Positions 1 to 7,206 of a stretch of 64,000 bases of DNA are shown piece after piece; the first letter of the stretch is position 1, and the number at the start of each line of letters is the position of its first letter. Made by a program: the position numbers and the translations under genes. The notes beneath the pieces are model-generated. The model had not been told where the DNA came from and searched no databases. It saw nothing but the letters and a program-made list of their open reading frames with translations. Source of the stretch: Acidovorax sp. sic0104 (GTDB lineage: Bacteria > Pseudomonadota > Gammaproteobacteria > Burkholderiales > Burkholderiaceae_C); assembly GCF_019219095.1 (NCBI RefSeq), contig NZ_JAHUWH010000016.1, forward strand, positions 62,001 through 126,000, read 5' to 3'.

Positions 1-538
1 ACGGGTTGAACACGATGGCGAACCAGTCCACGGCGTGGAACTTGCCGTCGATGATCTCGTAGCCCTGCGGTGTCTGCATCCAGGAGTTCAGGCTCAGGAT
101 CCAGAACGCCGACAGCGTGGTGCCGAACGCCACCATCAGCGTGGCGACCAAGTGCACCCGCTCGGACACGCGGCCCCGGCCGAACAGCATGATCCCGAGG
201 AAGGTGGCCTCCAGGAAGAAGGCCGTGAGCACCTCGTAGCCCAGCAGTGGCCCGGCGATGTTGCCCACGTGTTCCATGAAGCCTGGCCAGTTGGTGCCGA
301 ACTGAAAGCTCATCGTGATGCCCGAGACCACGCCCAGCGCGAAGGTGAGCGCGAACACTTTGGTCCACAGGTAGTAGGCGTGCTCCCAGCCCTTGGCCTG
401 CGGCGTGCCGCGCGTGGCCGTGTACCGCAGGCGAAAGAACACCAGGAACCAGCACAGCGCGATCGTGATGGTCGGGAACAGGATGTGAAAGCTGATGTTG
501 GCCGCGAACTGGATGCGCGACAGCATGAAGGTGTCCAT
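1..538 (-). CDS. cydA: Cytochrome bd-type quinol oxidase subunit I (partial, N-terminal part)
   Basis: Subunit I of a bd-type quinol oxidase, the inner-membrane subunit that binds the haems and oxidises quinol. Only the first 179 residues lie in the window; the gene continues past the left edge. The start is the ATG ending at 538. The translation opens MDTFMLSRIQFAANISFHIL, placing a His at residue 18 where the family has a haem ligand. Hydrophobic helices follow, with a MLFGRGRVSE segment and a WMQTPQG segment typical of CydA. The SFHILFP form resembles cyanide-insensitive (CioA) oxidases more than E. coli CydA; this is an inference from the family. The regulator gene just upstream ends 4 nt before this start, so the two are almost certainly cotranscribed. 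Confidence 0.93.
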   Translation of the reverse strand, partial: MDTFMLSRIQFAANISFHILFPTITIALCWFLVFFRLRYTATRGTPQAKGWEHAYYLWTKVFALTFALGVVSGITMSFQFGTNWPGFMEHVGNIAGPLLGYEVLTAFFLEATFLGIMLFGRGRVSERVHLVATLMVAFGTTLSAFWILSLNSWMQTPQGYEIIDGKFHAVDWFAIVFNP

Positions 539-542
539 GGCC

Positions 543-1127
543 TCACGTCCCCTTGTTGTCCTTGGCCGGCGAGCCCTTGCCCGTCAGCCGGTCCTTGAAC
601 TCCAGCACCCGGGTCACCGCAGTGCCCATGCCCATGAGCTGCATGGCGGTCTCGGGCGCCAGGCGCTGCACGTCGTCGAACCAGGTCATGAGCCGGTCGA
701 TGAGCTCGTGCATCTCCCGCATGCGCTCCTGGGCGTGGCGCTCCGCGTCGGTGCCGGGTTCTTCGAGCAGCGCCATGCGCAGCATCGACAGCGTGGGCTC
801 GATCTCGCGGCGGCGGCGCTCTTCGGCCAGCACGCGGAAGATCTCCCACACGTCCTTGGGCGCCTCGAAGTATTCACGCCGGTCGCCGGGCAGATGGCTG
901 AGCTTGACCAGGCGCCAGGCTTGCAGTTCCTTGAGGCCCATGCTCACATTGGAGCGCGAGAACTCCAGCGTCTCGGCGATCTCGTCGGCATTGAGCGGGC
1001 GCGGGGACAGGAAGATGAGGGCGTACATCTGCCCCACCGTGCGGTTGATGCCCCAGCGGCTACCCATCTCTCCGAAGTGGGCGACGAACTGGCGGTTGAG
1101 TGGCGGCAAATGGTTGATGTAGGTCAT
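543..1127 (-). CDS. GbsR/MarR-family transcriptional regulator of the cyd operon
   Basis: A 194-residue winged-helix regulator. The start is the ATG at 1127 (MTYINHLPPLNRQFVAHFGE); the reading frame stays open further upstream, but that part is the promoter. Residues about 15-100 form the GbsR-type DNA-binding region: MGSRWGINRTVGQMYALIFL, then NADEIAETLEFSRSNVSMGL as the helix-turn-helix, then a wing with LPGDRREYFEAP. The C-terminal half is helical and probably dimerises (EERRRREIEPTLSMLRMAL). It is the first gene of a unit with cydA. Two palindromes in its own leader suggest autoregulation and control of the oxidase. The inducing signal cannot be read from the sequence. Confidence 0.88.
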   Translation of the reverse strand: MTYINHLPPLNRQFVAHFGEMGSRWGINRTVGQMYALIFLSPRPLNADEIAETLEFSRSNVSMGLKELQAWRLVKLSHLPGDRREYFEAPKDVWEIFRVLAEERRRREIEPTLSMLRMALLEEPGTDAERHAQERMREMHELIDRLMTWFDDVQRLAPETAMQLMGMGTAVTRVLEFKDRLTGKGSPAKDNKGT

Positions 1128-1150
1128 GGGGAGGATTGTGCCTGTATTTA

Positions 1151-1180
1151 CTGAAGTTTCAGTATTTACTGAAAATTCAG
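1151..1180. promoter_or_regulatory. Tandem palindromic operator upstream of the gbsR-cydA unit
   Basis: Two copies of the palindrome CTGAANNTTCAG occur at 1151-1162 and 1169-1180, start to start 18 bp apart. The joining sequence TTCAGTATTTACTGAA (1158-1173) is also a near-perfect dyad. The array lies 24-53 bp upstream of the regulator's ATG at 1127, where a promoter for the minus-strand operon should be, and contains AT-rich TAAATA hexamers on that strand. The binding protein is inferred to be the GbsR/MarR product next door. Confidence 0.65.
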
Positions 1181-1339
1181 AACAATGTGCTCGGGTAACC
1201 CAACCAGATGCGGCGCGGCATATGGGAAAGACGCCTGTGCGACGAGCATTCGGCCTGCAAACGGTGAAAATAGAAGGTTTTGGCCTGTGTCCTTGTAGGC
1301 GCAGGCGCAACCTGCGCCATACGGCCTACCTTTTCCAGC

Positions 1340-2452
1340 ATGTCCTCACCCACATCCCGCACGCCTGTCATCGATATGGCCAAAGGCTTGGCGTGCATCG
1401 CCATCGTCTGGCATCACCTGGCTTTCTACGGACCCATGTCGGACATCGCCGAGCCACTGGCACCGGATTTCATGGCCTGGCTGTATGACTATGGCCGCAT
1501 GGCGGTTCAGGTGTTTCTGGTACTGGGCGGCTATCTGGCAGCGGCCAGCCTGGCGCCACTGGGTGTGGCCCGCTTCGACTTCGCCGGCCACGTGATCGCC
1601 AAGCGCTTCGTGCGGCTGGTCGTGCCCTATGCCGTGGCGTTGCTGCTCACGGTGGTGGTGGCTGCCCTGGTGCGCCCCTGGATGGATCACGGCTCCGTGC
1701 CCGACGAACCCACCCTGTCACAACTGCTGGCCAATGCCCTGCTGCTGCAGGATATCGTGGGCGAGAGCGCACTGTCCGCCGGCGTGTGGTACGTGGCCAT
1801 CGACTTCCAACTGTTTGTGCTGAGCGTGCTGGTCTGGGCGACCGTGCGCGCCGTGCCGGGGGCCCGCAGGCATGCGGCGCTGCTGGCTCAAAGCGCCATC
1901 GTCGCGGGCATGGCCGCGTCGCTGTGGGTGCTCAACCGCATGCCCGAACTCGACATGTGGGCGGTCTACTTCTTCGGCTCCTACGGCCTGGGCATGCTGG
2001 CCTTCTGGGCCGTGCGCGCTCCGCGGGCCCATGGCTGGGTGGTGCTGATGCTGGCGCTGGGGGGCATTGCCCTGGCCATCGACCACCGCGGCCGCATCCT
2101 GGTGGCGCTGGCGACGGCGCTGTGCCTGGTGGCCGCGCTGCGCACCGAAGGCGTGCGTTCATGGCGAGGCGTGGAGCCCCTGGTGCGGTTGGGGCAGATG
2201 TCGTATTCGGTGTTCCTGGTGCATTTCGCCGTGTGCCTGCTGGTCAATGCGGTGGTGAGCCACCTGTGGCCGGATTCGCCCGTACCCAATGCCCTGGGCA
2301 TGCTCCTGGCGTTTGTGCTGTCGCTGGCGGCAGGGCGGCAGCTCTATCTGCGCGTGGAGCGCCACGTGCCCTCGTGGACCACAGCGCTGCGCTGGCAACT
2401 GGGCCTGGTGGGGGCCGGCATGCTGGTGGCCATGTCGAGTCACTGGGCCTAG
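1340..2452 (+). CDS. Acyltransferase 3 family membrane protein
   Basis: A 370-residue polytopic inner-membrane protein of the acyltransferase-3 (OafA/YrhL-like) family, which moves acyl groups onto cell-surface sugars or other envelope acceptors. The start ATG at 1340 (MSSPTSRTPVIDMAKGLACI) puts the first helix and its conserved His (AIVWHHLAFYG) where the family expects them; an ATG 60 bp upstream would add an atypical leader. About ten hydrophobic helices run to the C-terminus, with a GQMSYSVFLVHFAVCLL segment typical of the last third. There is no C-terminal SGNH domain. It stands alone, divergent from the cyd unit, so the acceptor cannot be inferred. Confidence 0.82.
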   Translation: MSSPTSRTPVIDMAKGLACIAIVWHHLAFYGPMSDIAEPLAPDFMAWLYDYGRMAVQVFLVLGGYLAAASLAPLGVARFDFAGHVIAKRFVRLVVPYAVALLLTVVVAALVRPWMDHGSVPDEPTLSQLLANALLLQDIVGESALSAGVWYVAIDFQLFVLSVLVWATVRAVPGARRHAALLAQSAIVAGMAASLWVLNRMPELDMWAVYFFGSYGLGMLAFWAVRAPRAHGWVVLMLALGGIALAIDHRGRILVALATALCLVAALRTEGVRSWRGVEPLVRLGQMSYSVFLVHFAVCLLVNAVVSHLWPDSPVPNALGMLLAFVLSLAAGRQLYLRVERHVPSWTTALRWQLGLVGAGMLVAMSSHWA

Positions 2453-2457
2453 CAGGG

Positions 2458-2859
2458 TCAGGCGGGCGGCAGCCGCTCGCGGCGCTTGCGCTGCCGGTCC
2501 AGGAACCACGCCATGAAGGGCAGGATCAGCATCGAGCCTGGAATCACCCAGATGAAAAGATAGGGGCTGACGGACGACGCCGACCGCATCACATCGCGCA
2601 GATGGGTGCGCTCGGCGGCGGTCCAGTTGCCCTGGCGGCGCTGCTGCACCAGCCACACCACCGACCCCCTCATTGTCGCCATTTCACGTTTGAGACGGCT
2701 TTTCTCGCGGCTGTTGCCGGCGAGGAACGAGCAGAACCATTCGGGAGCCCTCTCCATGCGGCGCTGGAAAGCCAGCGTCGAGTCGGGATCGAAGGTATCG
2801 ATGGACGGGGGCGTGTCAAGCGGGCGCGGTGGGGGCGGGGTGGTCATGGCAAGTGTCAT
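2458..2859 (-). CDS. Small LETM1-like membrane protein of unknown function
   Basis: A 133-residue protein (MTLAMTTPPPPRPLDTPPS; a second start five codons in is equally possible). The N-terminus is Pro-rich. A basic central part (SREKSRLKREMATMRGSVVW, LVQQRRQGNWTAAERTHLRD) precedes VMRSASSVSPYLFIWVIPGS and a hydrophobic stretch ending FMAWFLDRQRKRR. The layout, a basic helix followed by a V/I-P-G-S-x-L-P membrane-proximal segment, resembles the start of LETM1-type proteins, but only faintly. The gene converges on the acyltransferase gene with 5 bp between their stop codons, so there is no room for a separate terminator. It lies downstream of rnk on the same strand. Confidence 0.6.
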   Translation of the reverse strand: MTLAMTTPPPPRPLDTPPSIDTFDPDSTLAFQRRMERAPEWFCSFLAGNSREKSRLKREMATMRGSVVWLVQQRRQGNWTAAERTHLRDVMRSASSVSPYLFIWVIPGSMLILPFMAWFLDRQRKRRERLPPA

Positions 2860-2942
2860 TGTCCATGTTCACCGCGTATGCACCAAACCGCGTGTGGCGC
2901 ATGGCCATCAAGCCATGGCGGCAGCGCTGCATCAGAGGCAAG

Positions 2943-3356
2943 TCACCGGTGCAATTCGCCGGCGCTTTCGGGCTGGTACAGCAATTCCTTCACCCGCACC
3001 GTCATGGACTTGCCGCCTGGGCCGGGCCATGCCAGTTCGTCGCCGACCGACAGGCCCAGCAGGGCGCTGCCCACAGGTGCAAAGATCGAGAGCCGGTCGG
3101 CGCTGCCGTCGGTGTCGCGCGGGTAGACCAGGGTCAGGCAGAACTCCTTGCCCGTCTCCAGGATGGAAAACTGCACGGTGGAGTTCATGGTCACCACGTT
3201 CGGGGGAATCTCTTCGGGCGGCACCACGTCCGCCCGGTCGAGCTCTGCCTGCAGATCCGCCTTGCCAGGAAAGACGCTGGCCGGGATCGCGGCCAGCAGG
3301 GCTTCGATGCGGTCAACGTCAAGAGACGACAGGATGATCTGGGGCTTGCGCGCCAT
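2943..3356 (-). CDS. rnk: Nucleoside diphosphate kinase regulator (GreA/GreB-like C-terminal domain)
   Basis: A 137-residue Rnk-type protein. These bind RNA polymerase near the secondary channel and are linked to NDP-kinase levels and exopolysaccharide in related bacteria. Residues 1-45 form a short helical N-terminus (MARKPQIILSSLDVDRIEAL). From about residue 50 the GreA/GreB C-terminal fold follows: NVVTMNSTVQFSILETGKEF, LTLVYPRDTDGSADRLSIFA, PVGSALLGLSVGDELAWPGP. The length fits the family (about 135). The ATG at 3356 is the start because the open frame upstream of it is a different gene's antisense. It lies downstream of the Bug-protein gene with a 98-bp gap. Confidence 0.9.
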   Translation of the reverse strand: MARKPQIILSSLDVDRIEALLAAIPASVFPGKADLQAELDRADVVPPEEIPPNVVTMNSTVQFSILETGKEFCLTLVYPRDTDGSADRLSIFAPVGSALLGLSVGDELAWPGPGGKSMTVRVKELLYQPESAGELHR

Positions 3357-3454
3357 GGCAGTACCTCGGGGTGGTTGTGGCAAAGCGCGGGACTGTAGAC
3401 CATCGCGAATCTCGCACTGCCGCGCGCGGGCATTCGGCAGGGTGCTGCCGGCGT

Positions 3455-4453
3455 TCAGTCCCCCGTGATGTTGCGCGCCTTGATCAATGCGCCGAAGCGC
3501 GTGCTGTCGATGGCTGCGCGGGCATTGAAGTCGGCCGGCGACATGGGGGCGGGCACTCCGCCCAGTGCGGTGATGCGTTCCTTCACGGCGGGCGAGGCCA
3601 GCACTTTGTTGATCTCGCGGTTCAGGAGCGTGACCACCTCCGACGGCGTGCCGGCCGGGGCGTAGAAGCCAAACCACGTGTCGGCATCGAAACCCTTGAG
3701 GCCCACCTCTTCGAGCGTAGGCACGTCCGGAAACAGGGGCGAACGCCTGGAGCTGCCCACGGCCAGCAGCTTGAGCTTGCCGGCCTTCACGTGCGCGAGG
3801 CCGATGCCGGGATCGAACATGAAGTCCACCTGCCCGCCCAGCAGGTCCTGCATGGCGGGCGCCGCGCCGCGGTAAGGCACGTGCACCGCGAACACGTTGG
3901 CCTGGGCCTTGAGCATCTCGGCGGCCAGGTGTGGTGAGCTGCCATTGCCCGGCGTGCCGAATGTGAGCTTGCCAGGGTTGGCCTTGAGGTGCTTCATGAA
4001 CTCTTCGATGTTGTTGACCGGTAGCGTGGGGCGCACCTCCAGGAACACCAGCACCCGCGCGGCGGCGGCCACGGGCACCAGGTCCTTGGTCGGGTCGAAC
4101 GGCATCTTGGGGTACAGGTGCGGGTTGACCGACACCATGCCGCCCGAGCTCATGAGCAGCGTGTAGCCGTCTGCCGGTGACTTGACAACGGCCTCGCCGC
4201 CGATATTGCCGCCAGCGCCGCCGCGATTCTCGACCACGACCGGCTGGCCAAGCGCGGCCTGCAGCGGGACCGTCACCGCGCGGGCGATCTGGTCCGCGGC
4301 ACCGCCCGCCGGGAAGTTCACGATGACCTTGATAGGCTTGCTTGGCCATGTGTCCGCCAGGCTGGCTGCAGGCAGCAGCATCGCGGCTGCGGTGCCTGCC
4401 AGTGCGAGCGCGGCGCGCAGTCGGCGGATGGTGCTATGGGGTGTGGAATGCAT
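3455..4453 (-). CDS. Bug-family (TctC-like) periplasmic solute-binding protein
   Basis: A 332-residue periplasmic receptor of the tripartite-tricarboxylate-transporter type. The start ATG at 4453 follows an AGGAG ribosome site and opens a signal peptide (MHSTPHSTIRRLRAALALAG, cleavage near ASLA-DTWPSKPIK). The mature part shows family hallmarks: KVIVNFPAGGAADQIARAV, a glycine-rich NRGGAGGNIGGEAV loop, VPYRGAAPAMQDLLGGQVDF and TWFGFYAPAGTPSEVV. No TctA/TctB membrane genes are nearby, which is common for this expanded family in Burkholderiales. It lies 91 bp downstream of the benzoylformate decarboxylase gene on the same strand, so an aromatic 2-oxo acid or mandelate-like ligand is possible but unproven. 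Confidence 0.88.
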   Translation of the reverse strand: MHSTPHSTIRRLRAALALAGTAAAMLLPAASLADTWPSKPIKVIVNFPAGGAADQIARAVTVPLQAALGQPVVVENRGGAGGNIGGEAVVKSPADGYTLLMSSGGMVSVNPHLYPKMPFDPTKDLVPVAAAARVLVFLEVRPTLPVNNIEEFMKHLKANPGKLTFGTPGNGSSPHLAAEMLKAQANVFAVHVPYRGAAPAMQDLLGGQVDFMFDPGIGLAHVKAGKLKLLAVGSSRRSPLFPDVPTLEEVGLKGFDADTWFGFYAPAGTPSEVVTLLNREINKVLASPAVKERITALGGVPAPMSPADFNARAAIDSTRFGALIKARNITGD

Positions 4454-4544
4454 GGCTTGTCTCCTGTGATGCCCGGGTGCCCCGGGTCTTGTGCATTGAA
4501 CTCTCAGAGAGTGGCAACGCGCTGCGCGCCGCCGGCATGTGGTG

Positions 4545-6140
4545 TCAGGCCACGTCCACCTCCACAAGGATGGCGCGCGAATGGGCCAGGGCTTGACGCA
4601 GCACTCCGGGCAGTTCGGCGGCTTCGCTCACACGCACGGCGTCGCAGCCGTGTCCCCGCGCCAGGGCGAGAAAGTCCAGGTCGGGCAGTTCGGTGCCTTC
4701 GAGCTTGTCGTTTTCGTGAAAGCCGAAGGTGGGCGCGAACTCCTGCAGCGCCGCATAGCGGCGGTTCTTCAGGATGATGAAGGTGATGGGCAGTCTGAGT
4801 TGCGCAGCGCTCCACAGCGCCTGGATGGAATACATCGCCGAGCCGTCGCCGATGAGCCCGATGACCTTGCGGCCAGGTTTTGCCAGTGCCACGCCCACCG
4901 AGGCCGGCAGGCCGTAACCCAGGCCGCCGCTGCACATGGTGTAGAAGGTTTCGCTTTGCACAATGGGCAGGTGGGCGTGCATGGCGGCGCGGGAGCTGGG
5001 CGCCTCCTCCACCACGATGGATGCGGCATCGCGCACCTCGGCCAGGGTCTGCATCACGTAGGGCACGCTCATCAGCGCGCCCGGTGCCGACGGTTCGGCG
5101 CGCGGGCGTGCTGCGCGGGGCGGGGGCAGGGCGCGCACTGCGGGGGCGGGCCGTGCCAGCAGGTCCTGCACGCCCAGGCGCACGCTGCCCACGGCCGAGG
5201 TGCCCTCGGGCGTCCAGGCGGCGGTGCCCGGGTCGTCGATCAGCTGCACCAGTTGCGCGCCCGGCGGCACGTGGGGTCCAAAACCTTCCACGTGGTACGT
5301 GAAGGCCGCAGCACCGAGCGCAAACACCAGGTCGTGTCCGCCCAGCAGCGCCACGATCTTCTCGCGCATGGCGGGCAGCACGCCTGCAAACAGTCGGTGG
5401 TCCTGCGGAAAGCCGCAGCGGCCGGACATGGGTGCGATCCACACGGCGGCGTTGTGCCGCTCGGCCAGGGCCAGCACATCGTCCCAGGCGCGGTCGCGGT
5501 CCACGGCGGCGCCGACCACGAAGACCGGGCGCTGTGCGGCGTCGAGTGCGTCGCCGATGGCCTGCAGCACGCGCGGCTCGGGGCGCGTCTCGCTGCTCAC
5601 GGTGCGCGCCTGCAGCGGCTCGCAGGGCTTGTCCCAGTCGTCCGCAGGAATGGACACCAGCACCGGCCCGCGCGGCTGCTGCATCGCGATGTAGTAGGCC
5701 CGCGCGATGGCCAAGGGCACGTCTTCGGCACGGGCGGGCTCGATGCTCCACTTCACATAGGGCTTGGGCAGCTCGGTGGCCTGGCCCGAAAACAGGAACG
5801 GGTCGAACGGCAGGATGGACCGCGCCTGCTGCCCGGCTGTGATGACCATGGGCGTGCGGTTCTTGTGCGCCGTGAAGATGTTGCCCATGGCGTGGCCCAC
5901 GCCAGCGGCGGAGTGCAGGTTCACGAAGGCCGCGTTGTGCGTGGCCTGGGCATAGCCGTCCGCCATGCCCACCACCACCGATTCCTGCAGGCCCAGGATG
6001 TAGCGGAAGTCCGCAGGGAAGTCGAGGAACAGCGGCAGCTCGGTGGAGCCGGGGTTGCCGAAGATGGTGTTGATGTGAAAGCAGCGCAGCAAGTCGAGCA
6101 CGGCCTCGCGCACGGTGGGGAGCAAGGTTTCTGAAGGCAT
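4545..6140 (-). CDS. mdlC: Benzoylformate decarboxylase (thiamine-diphosphate enzyme)
   Basis: A 531-residue cytoplasmic ThDP enzyme, best matched to benzoylformate decarboxylase of the mandelate pathway (benzoylformate to benzaldehyde plus CO2). The N-terminal PYR domain has GNPGSTELPLF with Ser32, the cofactor-activating Glu53 in GLQESVVVGMADG, and His76 in VNLHSAAGVGHAMGN, the Ser/Glu/His set of BFDCs. The C-terminal PP domain has the GDGSAMYSIQALWSAAQL cofactor motif followed by ILKNRRY. The length is normal for BFDC (about 528). The gene diverges from a LysR gene with a 66-bp gap holding a LysR box. Other pathway genes (mdlA, mdlB, benzaldehyde dehydrogenase) are absent here, so the natural substrate could be another aromatic 2-oxo acid. 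Confidence 0.87.
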   Translation of the reverse strand: MPSETLLPTVREAVLDLLRCFHINTIFGNPGSTELPLFLDFPADFRYILGLQESVVVGMADGYAQATHNAAFVNLHSAAGVGHAMGNIFTAHKNRTPMVITAGQQARSILPFDPFLFSGQATELPKPYVKWSIEPARAEDVPLAIARAYYIAMQQPRGPVLVSIPADDWDKPCEPLQARTVSSETRPEPRVLQAIGDALDAAQRPVFVVGAAVDRDRAWDDVLALAERHNAAVWIAPMSGRCGFPQDHRLFAGVLPAMREKIVALLGGHDLVFALGAAAFTYHVEGFGPHVPPGAQLVQLIDDPGTAAWTPEGTSAVGSVRLGVQDLLARPAPAVRALPPPRAARPRAEPSAPGALMSVPYVMQTLAEVRDAASIVVEEAPSSRAAMHAHLPIVQSETFYTMCSGGLGYGLPASVGVALAKPGRKVIGLIGDGSAMYSIQALWSAAQLRLPITFIILKNRRYAALQEFAPTFGFHENDKLEGTELPDLDFLALARGHGCDAVRVSEAAELPGVLRQALAHSRAILVEVDVA

Positions 6141-6163
6141 CCCTGGATCATCGGGGCGGGTGA

Positions 6164-6184
6164 TTCATCCATCAATACAATGAA
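6164..6184. promoter_or_regulatory. LysR-type T-N11-A operator between mdlC and its regulator
   Basis: TTCAT at 6164-6168 and ATGAA at 6180-6184 form an interrupted dyad separated by exactly 11 bp, the classical T-N11-A LysR box. It is the only such dyad I see in the 66-bp divergent spacer between mdlC (start 6140) and the LysR gene (start 6207), so it is the likely binding site for activation of mdlC and autorepression. Confidence 0.6.
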
Positions 6185-6206
6185 GTGACTAAGCGGTATT
6201 CATTTC

Positions 6207-7106
6207 ATGCATATCAAGGACATCGATCTCAATCTGCTGCGCCTGTTCGATGCCGTCTATCGCACGCGCAACGTCAGCCGCGCCGCTGAGCTGCTGGACC
6301 TGACGCAGCCTGCAGCCAGCCAGGCGCTGACGCGGCTGCGCCTTCTGATCAAGGACCCGCTGTTCGTGCGCGCAGGTGGCGGCGTGGAGCCCACGCCCAA
6401 GGCCGACCGGCTGGCCGATGCGGTGCGCAGCGCGCTGGGCCTGCTGGAGGAGGCCCTCAACGAGTCCGCGCTGTTCAATCCGCTCGACTCGCGCAAGGTG
6501 TTCCGCATTCACATGAGCGATATCGGAGAAGGGCGCTTTCTGCCGGACCTGATGGTGGCGCTGCGGCGCGAATCACCGGGCGTGCGCCTGGAGACCCTGC
6601 CCGTGCCGCGCAGCGAGATCGCGCAGCGGCTGGACAGTGGCCGCATCGACTTCGCCTTCGGATTTTTGCCCACGGTGAAGGACACGCAGCGCGTCGAGCT
6701 GATCAAGGACCGCTACGTGGTGCTGCTGCGTGCGGGCCATCCGTTCGCGGCGCGCAAACGCAGTGGTTCAGCCCTGCTCAAGGATCTGCGGCAACTGGAG
6801 TTCGTGGGTGTGCGCACGCATTCGGACACGCTGCGCATCCTGGAAATGCTGCAGCTGCAAGACCGGCTGCGGCTGACCACCGAGCATTTCATGGTGCTGC
6901 CCGCCATCGTGCGGGCGACAGACCTGGCGGTGGTCATGCCGCGCAACATCGCGCGCACCTTTGCCACTGACGGCGGCTATGCCCTCATCGAGCCGCCCTT
7001 CCCGCTGCGCGACTTCACCGTGTCGCTGCATTGGAGCCGCCGATTCGAAAGCGACCCCGGCAATCGGTGGATGCGCGGGCTGATCGAGACGCTCTTCAGG
7101 GAATAG
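6207..7106 (+). CDS. LysR-family regulator, probable activator of mdlC
   Basis: A 299-residue LysR-type regulator. The N-terminal winged helix-turn-helix is clear (MHIKDIDLNLLRLFDAVYRT, then NVSRAAELLDLTQPAASQAL). The rest is a two-lobed effector-binding domain: a first lobe beginning KVFRIHMSDIGEGRFLP, a GRIDFAFGFLP hinge region, and a second lobe with ATDLAVVMPRNIART. The NodD/LeuO-like DIDLNLLRLF opening places it with regulators of aromatic catabolism. Its divergence from mdlC across a T-N11-A box implies that it controls that gene. The coinducer is unknown, probably the decarboxylase substrate. Confidence 0.9.
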   Translation: MHIKDIDLNLLRLFDAVYRTRNVSRAAELLDLTQPAASQALTRLRLLIKDPLFVRAGGGVEPTPKADRLADAVRSALGLLEEALNESALFNPLDSRKVFRIHMSDIGEGRFLPDLMVALRRESPGVRLETLPVPRSEIAQRLDSGRIDFAFGFLPTVKDTQRVELIKDRYVVLLRAGHPFAARKRSGSALLKDLRQLEFVGVRTHSDTLRILEMLQLQDRLRLTTEHFMVLPAIVRATDLAVVMPRNIARTFATDGGYALIEPPFPLRDFTVSLHWSRRFESDPGNRWMRGLIETLFRE

Positions 7107-7188
7107 GGCGGCAGGGTCATCCGGTGGCCGATGGTTTTGCGGCCTCGGAAGCCTGGACAGGTCACTGCATGCACGGCGTTTCAAAAAA

Positions 7189-7204
7189 CTGTATATTTAT
7201 ACAG
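7189..7204. promoter_or_regulatory. LexA (SOS) box
   Basis: CTGTATATTTATACAG is an exact match to the CTG-N10-CAG LexA consensus with an alternating T/A core, as in strong E. coli and betaproteobacterial SOS boxes. It ends 2 bp before the ATG of the radical-SAM gene at 7207, so it must overlap the promoter or the transcription start. A possible -10, TATATT, lies inside it. Confidence 0.75.
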
Positions 7205-7206
7205 TC

